NCBI GenBank assembly: GCA_028753945.1
Contig: JAPNXP010000012.1
Span: 868,001 to 932,000 of the forward strand
Direction of reading: 5' to 3'
Length of the DNA: 64,000 bases
Origin: Hexactinellida sp. DTS-2022
Taxonomy: Eukaryota > Porifera > Hexactinellida
Part shown: positions 45,130 through 55,547 of the stretch, one piece after another
Position numbering within the stretch: position 1 is the stretch's first letter
How the letters are laid out: each line of letters opens with the position of its first letter
Made by a program: the position numbers and the translations under genes
The notes under the pieces: model-generated
What the model was told of the DNA's origin: nothing
Database searches by the model: none
What the model saw: only the letters and a program-made list of their open reading frames with translations

Positions 45130-47155
45130 CGCGATACTATCCTACACAATGCAGAAACAAATCTTGGTCACTGCGGAATATATTCCAGGCAAAGAGAACA
45201 CCACAGCCGACACCCTCTCTCGCCTGAGGGATCGGGACGAAAGCGATTGGCACCTACATCACCCAATTTTCAACAAAATTGTGAAACATTTCAATGTAGT
45301 CCCAGCCATAGACCTATTTGCCTCTCGCCTGAACACTAAGCTAGACAAATTTGTCAGCTGGAGACCAGACCCAGAGGCATGGGCAGTGAATGCCTCACCC
45401 TGAAATGGAAATATCTGGGTGTACTCATAGACTACTTAATGGTGTACTCTACCTCTTCCCACCGATGATCTTAATCAGACGCACACTTTCCAAAATTTCC
45501 GAGGAGAAGATAGAGGTAGCGATCATAGTAGTCCCATTTTGGACGAGCAGACCATGGTGGCCTCTAGGCCTCTCCTCTTGCAATTGCTTATACAACCACA
45601 GACTCTCCTGCCTCAGATCCTGCCACTACTCACGAACAGGAACGGGGATCCTCCGATCGTGGAGCAAGTCAACACTCAAAACATATGGTTCATGTTGGAG
45701 AATATGGATACGCTGGTGCACTGAGAGGCACAAAAATCCCTTGGACCCTACTTTAGAAGAGGTAGTCACCTTCCTAACTGACATATTCGATTCAGGAAAT
45801 CTGCTAGTTGGCTAGCTACCATTCGGTCATCATTGACAACTATTTTCGAAACCCTGGAGATAGCTAATGTTATACCAAGAGACCCTTTGATCTCTCGACT
45901 AATTAAGGGCATAGGAAACATGCAACCAAAGAAACCACGTTACTCCCACACTTGGGACATAACCCTCTATTGGAATACCTTAAAACTGATAAGCCTGGAC
46001 TAAAATTCCTTTCAGGAAAAGTTGCAACATTGGTTGCAATAGCCACAGCATCGAGATGCTCGGAAATCGCTGCGTTTGATACCAGGTACATTACCATACG
46101 GGAGAATGAAATATGTTGTCAGATTGGTCAGGCTAAGACTTGGAAGAAAAAGTTAATGAAACCAATAATAATCTCACGCTTTCAATCTAGTAGTCTGGTT
46201 TGCCCCATGACTAACTTAAATCGCTACCTAGATTACACTAAAGATTTAAGACCTGAGACTGTTCACCCAGTATTCATCAGTTTAACAAAACCTCACAAGA
46301 GTGTAACCCCATCGACCATCGGTCGTTGGATCAAAAACACTCTAGCAGCAGCTGGAGTGGACACCGATATATTCAAAGCCCACTCGACTAGATCCGCTTC
46401 TACATCTAAGGCAGCTAACGCTGGACTGCCAGTAGATCAAATCCTTAGAGTGGCGGACTGGTCGAATGCACAAACTTTCGAAAAGTACTACCGGAGAGAT
46501 ACTCCCTCAGAGACTCATCTCAACGATGCAGCAAATGCTTTCACACAGTCAGTACTAGACTCTACAAACGAGTCCTAATATTAGCTACTATATTGAGATT
46601 AGATTAGTTACTAATCCATCCATAGACTAGAACCCCTAGCGACCACTTATTTAGTGCTATTATGTATGTTATGAGGTCATCTAACCTCCTAAAGTAAGAA
46701 TTATCTAAACTTGCAAATATGTTCATTTGCGGAGGCAACCAACCATCCTAAAATTTTAGGATGCTGACATTACGGTTAAACGACCTATCCAAATATATGC
46801 ATTGTCTGGCGGAGCCATGAAGTAGAATTTAGAATTCGACAAGCCCCGTAGGGGCGATGTCGAATTGGAATTCTACGAAGTGGCGTAGCCAGACAATGAC
46901 ATAACTCCCGCCATCTCCTACCCTTCAATTAAGAGGTAATTGGGCGCGATAAGCTGGAGTACCTACTAGTGAAGCCTATATATAGGCCAGTTGTTTACAA
47001 TCGATGTGGGTGTTCCACACACATCCTGATTAAAAGTAAAAAGAGCAAAATTTGCGGTCAAGGAACATTATCCAAATATATGTCATTGTCTGGCTACGCC
47101 ACTTCGTAGAATTCCAATTCGACATCGCCCCTACGGGGCTTGTCGAATTCTAAAT
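45130..47155 (+). mobile_element. DIRS-type tyrosine-recombinase retrotransposon fragment (broken)
   Basis: This is a fossil 3' part of a DIRS-like element. It retains the end of the RNase H region (YIPGKENTTADTLSRL) and the DIRS-specific DLFASRLN segment. A tyrosine recombinase follows, with an arginine box (ATASRCSEIAAF), HSTRSASTS and a terminal tyrosine. GC-rich inverted pieces at ~46800-46890 and 47090-47150 (ccccgtaggggcg and its inverse) resemble the split terminal repeats of this family. The upstream RT is missing and the remainder is broken in a few places. Moderate age. Confidence 0.8.
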
Positions 47156-47165
47156 TAATCAAGTA

Positions 47166-47597
47166 CAGTAGAACCTCTCAGAACCGGGCACCTCCTTAAA
47201 CCGGGCAACATTTTTGTATAAGTTCAAAATTAATTCGCCATTTTTCAGTGAATTAGCCCCAAAAATATAGTTTAGCTTTGCAGATTTGTATGTCAAACAT
47301 GTTACTAAAGTAGAACCACCCTTATCTGGGCGGTAAATATTGGTTTGGATTTGGCCATATGGTAATCTCGCTACTTTATATACGATTCAATATTCGAAAT
47401 TTATGAACTCTTTGGGTAAACTTATACCAAAATCAGATGTCGGAGGTGTGTATCAGGTCAGACAATAGGTATTGACACATCAGAACATACACTAGTTGAT
47501 TATACAATAGAAATTATGATTATTTCCGAGATCCGGGCAAATTCTAAGATCCGGGCACCCTCCGGACGAGGCTGCCCGGATTGGGGAGGTTGTACTG
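47166..47597. mobile_element. TA-flanked MITE, 432 bp
   Basis: The ends cagtagaacctctcagaacc with gggcacctcc, and gggaggttgtactg, are imperfect inverted repeats bounded by TA. Internal gatccgggcaaattc and ccgggcac motifs appear near both ends. It abuts the terminal region of the DIRS fragment. Confidence 0.7.
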
Positions 47598-48035
47598 TAT
47601 GCAATTTCGGAAATAATGTAGGTGAAGATTAAATCATCAAACCTCAATATGTGCAATGATGCAGCAATTGGAGGTTACATTTTTGTTTTGCCTGGCTCAG
47701 ATTAACTGCGAAGATTTTAAAAATTTCTAGAGACATGCAACACAAATTACACATTCTGTTTTATAATGTGACAAATTTATTTGTCGATTGAACCAAAAGT
47801 GTAAGAGCTGAATCCAAATATGTGCGTTTATGACGTCATAATCCCGTTATTTCGCTTAGAAAACCAATAGATCGTTGTCAGCGTGTAAAATTACCCATGC
47901 ATGCCAATTTTCAGCTTCCTAGGACTCGTAGCCTTTCCTATTAATTGTGGACAAACACACACACTTGCACTTTGCTATACCTCTGGACCTGGGCCACTAT
48001 ACAATAGTATAGTCGGCACAGTATTATAATAATAA
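47598..48035. other. Unassigned sequence and a family B unit
   Basis: AT-rich sequence without a gene. A family B unit at ~47985-48022 (gggccactatacaatagtat) is followed by a short (ATA)n run. Confidence 0.5.
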
Positions 48036-48103
48036 CTAGCGCGCTTCGCTTGCTAGGTCGCTTCGCGGCAGAACACAACCACACGCCAACCGCAAAGCGG
48101 TTG

Positions 48104-49137
48104 CAGTGCCGTAGCCACCAAAATCAAAGTGGCCAGGTTAATTTGACCAACCTGACAGACAGGCTTGTCAAAAGGTCCCGCATTGTCAGGTCAGGTCAGG
48201 TCAGGTCTTATATACAATATTTACGGTCAGGTCAGGTCAGGTCTTGGTGGAAAAAAATTCATACAGGTCAGGTCAGGTCAGGTCTTTCACATTCTCAGGT
48301 CAATTTCAGGTCATTTTCAGGTCATTTCAGGTCAATTTCAGGTCATTTTCAGGTCAATTTCAGTTCATTTCAGGTCAAATTCAGGTCAATTTCAGTTTGG
48401 CTTTCATGAGTCACCCGTCACCGAGTCAACTGACTCGCGTCACCGAGAAATCTGACTCGTGACAAAATTCAGTGATTCGAGTCTGACTCGATGACTCGTG
48501 GTGACTCGCGAGTCATCGAGTCCATCAAATGAAAATCCCTGAATTTCAGGTCAATTTCAGGTCATTTCAGGTCAAAAAAGTTCAGTTCAGGTCAGGTCAG
48601 GTCAAAATCATGCAAGATTAGGTTCAGGTCAGGTCAGGTCAGGTCAAGGCATTCAGAAAATAGGTTCAGGTCACTCAAAGGTCAGGTCAGGTCAGGTCAT
48701 GACCTGACCTTTTGACAAGCCTGCTGACAGAGTGGTTAGGTTAATCTGATCAACCTTACCGAGTTGTAAGCTTAATCTGGCCAACAGGACAGAGTGGTCA
48801 GGTTAAGGATAAGGTTCCCCTGGAGATGGAGAAAGTACATTGGCTTGTTATATTCAGCCCTTAAACGCTTTCGAATTTGCTATTGTTTAATTAAGACTAA
48901 TTTGACTGTCTAGCTTATATACTTCCCGAGTTACAGCAAGGTATGTGAATATGGAACTGAATGACAAATCATTTACCATAACATTATTTGAAAATTATTC
49001 ATAACTCGAGTCATAACTGAAATTTGGGTTATTATAAATGCGATGTTAATCTGACCGAGTGGTGCCATATTGGAAATTAATCAACCAAAAGTGGTCAGGT
49101 TGAAACCTGACCAACCTGACCAGTGGCTACGGCCCTG
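48104..49137. mobile_element. hAT-like element inserted in element E
   Basis: The ends cagtgccgtagccac and gtggctacggccctg are inverted repeats. Uninterrupted copies of element E lack it. Internal caacctgac and gtcaggtt motifs are repeated. A 5 bp ggttg repeat is seen at the junctions. It contains a further hAT element at 48160-48723. Confidence 0.75.
48160..48723. mobile_element. hAT element with an AGGTCA repeat core
   Basis: The ends caggcttgtcaaaaggtc and gaccttttgacaagcctg are exact inverses with perfect 8 bp duplications ctgacaga at 48152-48159 and 48724-48731. The core is (aggtc)n plus spaced AGGTCA units such as aggtcaatttcaggtca and aggtcatttcaggtca. A separate patch at ~48408-48535 is instead made of gactcg and gagtca units and is probably a nested element. 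Confidence 0.9.
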
Positions 49138-49765
49138 GGTTGGTGTGTGGTTTATATACTCCCAATATTGATTATAAAGCGTAAATAGGCCTAAATAGTA
49201 AAATTTAACAATGTGCAATTTTAATGATTACGTCATCATGCGATAATGAGTTAGTATAGTGGCGATCTGGTGTGACCAACGTGTCCGCATCATTAATGTA
49301 CATGTTCTATTAAATTTTCAGATTTTTATCTCTAAAAGGCCGCGAATTATGTGCGATTAAGTGAATTTTCATGCTTCTCGAAATGTGACTGACGTCATAA
49401 CTTGTTGAGGTGTGAGAAATTTTGAGTGGAAACCTCAACTTGTTGGCGGGTGCCAAAAGTTACCCCTATATGCCAAAAATTCCATTTGGAAACCGTCCAC
49501 TTTCTTCAATCAACTCGTAACATACTACATAGTACATACAAACAAATATATACACATACTTATATATACAGATCATGTCCCTATATCTCCAGATATAGGG
49601 ACATATTTATCAAAAATACTCCATAAAAACACACTTTTATGGTGAATTTCCTTATAGGGAATCGAGCTTTTTTTTACCTAAATTGTGTCATAAAAAAAGC
49701 TTAGCTTTAAAATATGTCCCTATATATGTAGATAAAAAGACTTGATTTGTATATATATATATATA
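49138..49765. other. Rest of element E and unassigned flank
   Basis: The element E body continues to ~49494. From there to 49765 is AT-rich sequence, with gtccctatat-type repeats near 49575-49605 and 49713-49725 and a TA run at 49750-49764. Confidence 0.5.
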
Positions 49766-49932
49766 CAAGTAAACCTCCCAAAGCGGCACCCATCGGGAGA
49801 ATGATTTTGTGCCGCTTTGGGAGGTTGCTCGTAAGGTAAAACTCCCAAATCGGCACCCATCGGGAGAATGATTTTGTGCCGCTTCTAGGAGGTTGCCGCT
49901 ACTCGGAGGTGCCGCTTTGGGAGGTTTTACTG
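49766..49932. mobile_element. TA-flanked MITE, caagtaaacctcccaaag family
   Basis: The ends caagtaaacctcccaaagcg and cgctttgggaggttttactg are inverted repeats bounded by TA. Internal cggcacccatcgggagaatg occurs twice. It is 167 bp. Confidence 0.8.
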
Positions 49933-49954
49933 TATACACCCTGTAACACCCAGG

Positions 49955-50376
49955 CATAGGCGTAAAGTTTGCCAATGTGGGGGGGGTCGGCTCCCCCCAA
50001 TAGTTGAAGATGGGGGGGCCGCCCCCCCCACTTAGTAAGCTAGGAAATATTGTCCGAAGTGTTTTTTGAAATAATGATTCAAACAGTCTTTTATTGTTAA
50101 TACAGTAGATGTCGGATATAAGCACCTCGTCGGGAACTGCTTTGAATGTGCTTATAACCGACATGTTCTTATAACCAACATAAATTATATAGGGGTACCG
50201 TTGGTTTAGTAGTACGTATTGACCAATATTCTATTGTTGAGAAATAAATCAAATATATCTAGTATTGTATTGGAAATACTGAAGTTTTAAATTTGTGGGA
50301 GAAGGTAGCACGTTTTTTGAGGTAGAGATTGCCCCCCCCCACTTTGTAAAAATACCCCCAAAACTTTACGCCTATG
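49955..50376. mobile_element. hAT MITE with 8 bp target duplication
   Basis: Terminal repeats cataggcgtaaagttt and aaactttacgcctatg are exact inverses. Perfect 8 bp duplications cacccagg flank it (49947-49954 and 50377-50384). The body is rich in G and C runs. It contains part of a smaller MITE from ~50101 (cagtagatgtcggatataag) related to 34203-34319. Confidence 0.92.
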
Positions 50377-50429
50377 CACCCAGGCGTGACCTACGTTACG
50401 ACCCAGCCTTGTGTTTTAATAGTATAGAA

Positions 50430-51765
50430 TATAGATAATAAAGGCAGTGATTTCAATACTGGGACACTATACTATAGTATAGTCGGCACAATAATATACC
50501 AAAGTAGTAAGATTAGTACTGGGCCACTATACTATAGTATAGTCGGCACAGTAATAATAAAAATCCAAAATTGCAGCCTGTGCCGACGCATGTTCGTTTG
50601 GTGGCACTATATTTTGGTGGTGGTTTATTGATAGTGCCTCCAAAGGAACATGATGTCGGCACAGGCTGCAATTTTGGATTTTTTTCGTCATGTCATCATC
50701 ACTATGAAGGTGTTAAATTATTTCAGAGAGGTGTTTCGGAGGGCAACGACCCTTATAGTTGTGGAAGTTTCGTTTTAGCTCACTTCATTTCAGAATTATT
50801 TAAGTTTTCAGTCAATGTAATAGGTGATGAGTTAGCATTTTTTATGTGCGTGTTGGGTGATCACCCAAATCCAACCGACCCATTTGAATTATATAATTCA
50901 CAAAATTGTGAAAACACATTTTTTTACGATGTCATCACCTCAAGGTGTCAAGACACATTTGTAGTGGTGCTACGTGGCATAAGGATCAATTGATAAATTG
51001 GAAGTTTGTCTCTATCTTGTAATAATCTCTGAGATTTATGATATTTAGCTAATTAGTATAAATATTAAATTAATTTATTAATTATTTAACACCATTATTA
51101 TATACAGCAAAATAAATTAAGTTCAATTATTTGCAATTATTATTAATTTAAATTGAATTTCACTATAATAATTGAATTCCACGCACTCGATAACCCCAAT
51201 AATCCAATTGGAACCGTCTCTAAGTTAAATACAGAATGAATTAATTATAATTAATTACGTCAGTATATTAACAATGCAATAATATTCTCGCACAAGTAAA
51301 TATAATCAGATAATCTGTCGTTGTTATGAAATATATAATCTTAGTTTTCAATTAGAAAATAGAAGCCTACTCGATCTCACAAGTTGAATCAATATAATAA
51401 TAACGAGTTGAAACAATAGAATTAGATTTAACACTTTCAATTGAACTGAAGTGTTAGTAAACAAAGGAAACTTGCAACTCTATTGTGGCACAAACGAAAC
51501 CCAATTAAAAATTCTTGCACTGTGAAAAGGTGTAGAATTTAATTATCTATCGAATGCATATAAATTAAATATTCGCGCATTATTTATTGTGAAACACATA
51601 TCCTGAAAATTTGGGCTCTTAGTTAATAAAACTCTGTTCTGTGGACCAAAGCACTAAGACCAATACTGGGCCACAATACTATAGTATAGTCGGCACAGTA
51701 ATAATAACCAAAGCACTAAGACCAATACTGGGCCACTATACTATAGTATAGTCGGCACAGTAAAA
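50430..51765 (+). repeat. Family B pair, family A unit, family B pair
   Basis: Two family B units (50430-50552) lead directly into a family A hairpin (50560-50685) and a body running to ~51640, whose 3' part is internally shortened. Two more family B units follow (51645-51765). This is the clearest case of family B bounding a family A unit on both sides. Confidence 0.8.
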
Positions 51766-51799
51766 ATAGTAACTAAATTTCCAAATTTTCCTGTAACAA

Positions 51800-54700
51800 A
51801 GGTGCAAGAAAATTTAACATGTTCTATTACCATGCAACAATATTGCTTGCAATAATTTGAAATTCGACGAGCCCCGTAGGGGCGACGTTATAAATAGAGA
51901 CGTATGTTTGTCTCTAATAGAACGCGTTGAGGACAGGTAAGCGTTTAGAGCAGTGAGCGGACATAGTTTACTGTTCGCTGTGAATTTATGTATGTGAATC
52001 ATAGACTCCTTAAGTAAAGGACTGGAACGTCGAGATCTCGGGGGTTTTAACTTGAGTCTGAGAGGCTCCAATTATAAAAATTGATAAAGCATTAAGTTTC
52101 CGGTCTCCAAATGTGATTTTTGGCATATAGGGATAACTTTCGGCACCCGTCAACAATTTGTGGTTTTCACTCAACATTTCTCACACCTCGACAAGTTATG
52201 ACGTCATTGTCACATTTCGAGAACCCTGAAAAGTCACTTAATCGCACATAATTCGCGCACTCTAAGAGATAAATATCTGAAAATTTAATAGAACATGCAC
52301 ATTAATGATGCGGACACTTTGGTCACACCAGATTGCCAATATGCTTACTCATTATCACATGATGACGTAATCACTAAAATTGCACATTGTTAAATTTTAC
52401 TATTTAGGCCTGTTTAGGCTTTATGATCAATGTTATATGTGTATAAACCATACACCAACCGCAAAGCGGTTGGTATGTGGTTGGGTTCTTCCGCAAAGCA
52501 CGCTAGTATCTATATAGATTGATTCTACAGTATATCTATATATACTAGTGCGCTTCGCTTGCTAGTTCGCTTTGCGGCAGAACCCAACCACACACCAACC
52601 TCTTTGCAGTTGGTGTATGGTTTATACACTTCTAACATTGATTATAAAGCGTAAATAGGCCTAAATAGTCAAATTTAAAAATGTGAAATTTTAGTGATTA
52701 CGTCATCATGTGATAATGAGTAAGCATATTGGCAATCTGGTGTGACCAAAGTGTCCGCATCATTAATGTGCATGTTCTATTAAATTATCAGATTTTTATC
52801 TCTTAGAGTGCGCGAATTATGTGCGATTAAGTGACTTTTCAGGATTCTCGAAATGTGACAATGACGTCATAACTTGTCGAGGTGTGAGAAATTTTGAGTG
52901 AAAACCTCAAATTGTTGACGGGTGCCGAAAGTTATCCCTATATGCCAAAAATCACATTTGGAGACCGGAAACTTAATGCTTTATCAATTTTTATAATTGG
53001 AGCCTCTCAGACTCAAGTTAAAACCCCCGAGATCGCGACGTTCCAGTCCTTTACTTAAGGAGTCTATGATGTGAATCGGTTTCCTCATACGTTTATTCCA
53101 GGTTTTTGACCTGGGAATTTCAAAGATTGCTCGTTCTGAGTCTAGGTTCATGTGCTCTGTTGATAAGCTTGCAATTTCGGAGCAACGTGATGCTGGGTTA
53201 GTGCAATGAATGTAGCAATTTTGAAGGTGTTCGCTTTGAGGGTTGAGGCGTTGCTTTGTTCAAGGTAGGTTAGAAGCTGTTTTACGTCCCATGTACTGGA
53301 ATATCGCGCGTTTTTTTGCTCTAAGTTGCCCATTCCTTTTAATAAGCGAGAGATAAGTGCGTATTTTCCTATATCGTTATCCTGCGCTACCTCTAACGAA
53401 GTAGAGGTAGCTGACCTGAATGTTGATACCCAACTAGTTGACTTCTGTGAGTCAAAAGATTCCGTTAAGAAGCAATTATATCATACAGGTCGGGTTTCAG
53501 GTGGTTGATTGCTTTAGGGGTACAATATGTTACCCACTTTTTCCAAGCGGGAGTGTATGATTTTAGAGTTCAAGGTCTCCAACTTTGGCATATTATGTCA
53601 CTGGAGCGTTTAGAGACACCTCTTGCGATGAGCAAGTCCCTGATACTACACATGCTAGTAAGTTCATCCTCTTGGATAAAATTTGAGGATGAAGGTTGCC
53701 CTCTACATCCGTGAGCAGATTCGGAGGTTGTGGTAGGTGAATTGGTTCTTGTATCTGGGATTGTAGTACATAGTACAGGCCACCAAGGTCTTGAGGGCCA
53801 ATCGGGTACAATTAAGATTGCCTTCCTCACTTCGTCGAGGAGAAGCGTGGTTAAGACTCGGCCAATCAATATCATTGGTGGGAACAAGTATGGATATGTC
53901 AGATTCGTCCAACTGTGGACAAATGCGTTCACTGCTACTGCTCCCGGTTCTGGTCTCCAGCTCATAAACCTGGGGACCTGGGTATTCAGTCGAGAGGCAA
54001 ATAGGTCCATCTCCGGTTCTAGCTTCACTTGCTGTGAAGTCCACCTGAATATATCGGGCAACAGTTGCCAGTCGCTCCAATCCTGGTTTGGGAGGCGGGA
54101 TAGTTTGTCCGCCTCTATGTTTTCTACCCCAGATAGGTGCTCTGCAGTTAGAGTGACATTGTTGGATATCGCAAACTTGTGTAGTTGGAGGGATAGGCTG
54201 CAGAGGGCTTGGGAGTGGGTGCCTCCCAGCTTGTTTATGTAACGGATCGCAGCGCGATTGTCGGTCTGAATTAGTACGTGTGTGTTGGGTTTGGAGAACA
54301 GGGTGATCCCAAATATTATAGCTTTAAGCTCTAGAGCGTTTAAGTGGAGCTGTTTCCCTTGCTGTGACCAGGGTCCTGACGCTTTCTGCTCCCTGCACAC
54401 TGCTCCCCATCCAGTGAGGGATGCGTCGGTTTGCATAGTATTGTCGATATTCCGTTTCAGGATAGGAGACACGTTCCAAGCTGTTGAACTGGATGTCCAC
54501 CATTTCAGGTCTAATAGGGCCTGAGGTCCCAGCGTAATCGACTGATTGTAATTGCTTCCGGAGGCGTGGAGGGCTCGTGTGAGCTCGAATTGAATTGATC
54601 GGTAGAATATAGGTGCTGGACTGATGGAAGTTTTCGAAAAACTGAGTAGACCTATTAGGGCTGCTAACTGGCGAGCTGTGCACGTAGGATTGCGTATCAT

Positions 54701-55335
54701 AGCTCTGCATCTCGTTTTTATGGTTGTTAGTGTCGAGAGTGGTAGTTGGAGTGTCATGGTGGTTGTGTTGACCTTAAAGCCTACTAGGAACTCCATGACC
54801 TGATTCGGGGGTAATATAGATTTCTCCCGATTGACAATGAAACCCAGTTGTGAGAGCATTTTGATTACCCAGTGCGTATGTAGAGCGGTTGTATTCGGAC
54901 CGTGAGCAAATATTAACATGTCGTCCAGGTATACGAGTAGTCGCACACCCCAGCCCCGGAGGATTGCAACCGGGCGTTTCATGATCTTGGTAAAGACAAA
55001 GGGTCGATGCTCAGTCCGAAGGGCATTGTTGTGTATTGATACAGTACGTTGTCCCATTCGAACTGGAGGTATTTGCGGGAGTCCGTATGGACAGCAACTG
55101 TCAGGTAAGCATCTTTTAGGTCTATTTTGGTCATATAGTCTCCCTGTGTGATTATGTATCGGACACACTGAAAGTAAAGTATGATGTGAAATTGTAATGT
55201 GTAGTATTGCTTAAATATCAGCCTTAACTCTAGGTTTTTACTAATATGTGTATGCATAGATGACTCAATATAAGGATTAACCATTGACCTTGATAACCCA
55301 ACCAGGGATAAGTTCGAAGGCCATTTTATTATCAA
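51800..55335 (-). mobile_element. DIRS-type retrotransposon (broken), minus strand
   Basis: Parts read on the minus strand: reverse transcriptase (MTKIDLKDAYLTVAV, MPFGLS, LLVYLDDMLIFAHG), RNase H with DASLTGWGAV and ENIEADKLSRL, the DIRS DLFASRLNTQV segment, and tyrosine recombinase pieces near 53150-53330 and 51815-52070. The order is that of DIRS elements. It is broken in several places and interrupted in the recombinase region by a ~1 kb palindrome built from two element E copies. It looks younger than the fragment at 45130 because its RT part is well preserved. Confidence 0.85.
51999..53070. repeat. Inverted pair of element E inside the DIRS element
   Basis: The arms (51999-52506 and 52553-53070) are close inverses. 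Each arm holds a copy of element E plus ~105 bp of DIRS sequence in opposite orientations, so target sequence was copied along with the element. The centre (52507-52552) is an AT-rich spacer with tatctatata repeats. Both element E copies end in ctag followed by T at the centre. Confidence 0.75.
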
Positions 55336-55547
55336 ACCACAAGAAAGTTATGTAATTTATATTTAATATCTACCCATTAGTATTAATAACTCTAGTAGCT
55401 TGAAATACTAATACTTAGAATTGTTTATACTGTATTGGATTTAATTTACGTAGTAGAAGTGAAATTGCTAGACATTTATTTGTTTTTATTGAATTAGTGT
55501 TACTGATTTATATCTTATCTTCAATCATCTGTAATTAGCATACTTCT
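55336..55547. other. 5' flank of the THAP9-like gene
   Basis: About 210 bp of AT-rich sequence between the broken DIRS element and the start codon. No inverted match to the 3' flank (59020-59150) was found by eye, so transposon ends for this gene are not evident. Confidence 0.5.

Larger units (their letters stand above)
48036..49494 (-). mobile_element. Helitron-like element E, copy 1
   Basis: On the minus strand the element ends in gcaagcgaagcgcgctag followed by T, with a ccgc-aaa-gcgg hairpin ~60 bases upstream; a CTAG 3' end before T is typical of Helitrons. Two more copies at 52104-52506 and 52553-52964 end the same way. The opposite end begins near tttccaaatgg. It has no coding capacity. 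It is split by the hAT-like element at 48104-49137. The Helitron assignment is tentative. Confidence 0.45.

Noticed and set aside
48180-48720. AGGTCA array as a functional hormone-response enhancer
   Set aside because: As a claim of function this is not supported: the motif is part of a repeat expansion inside a mobile element. It is kept only as a testable observation.
53730-54242. Plus-strand open frames of up to 170 codons opposite the DIRS reverse transcriptase
   Set aside because: They are shadows of the minus-strand coding region, with no domain of their own.
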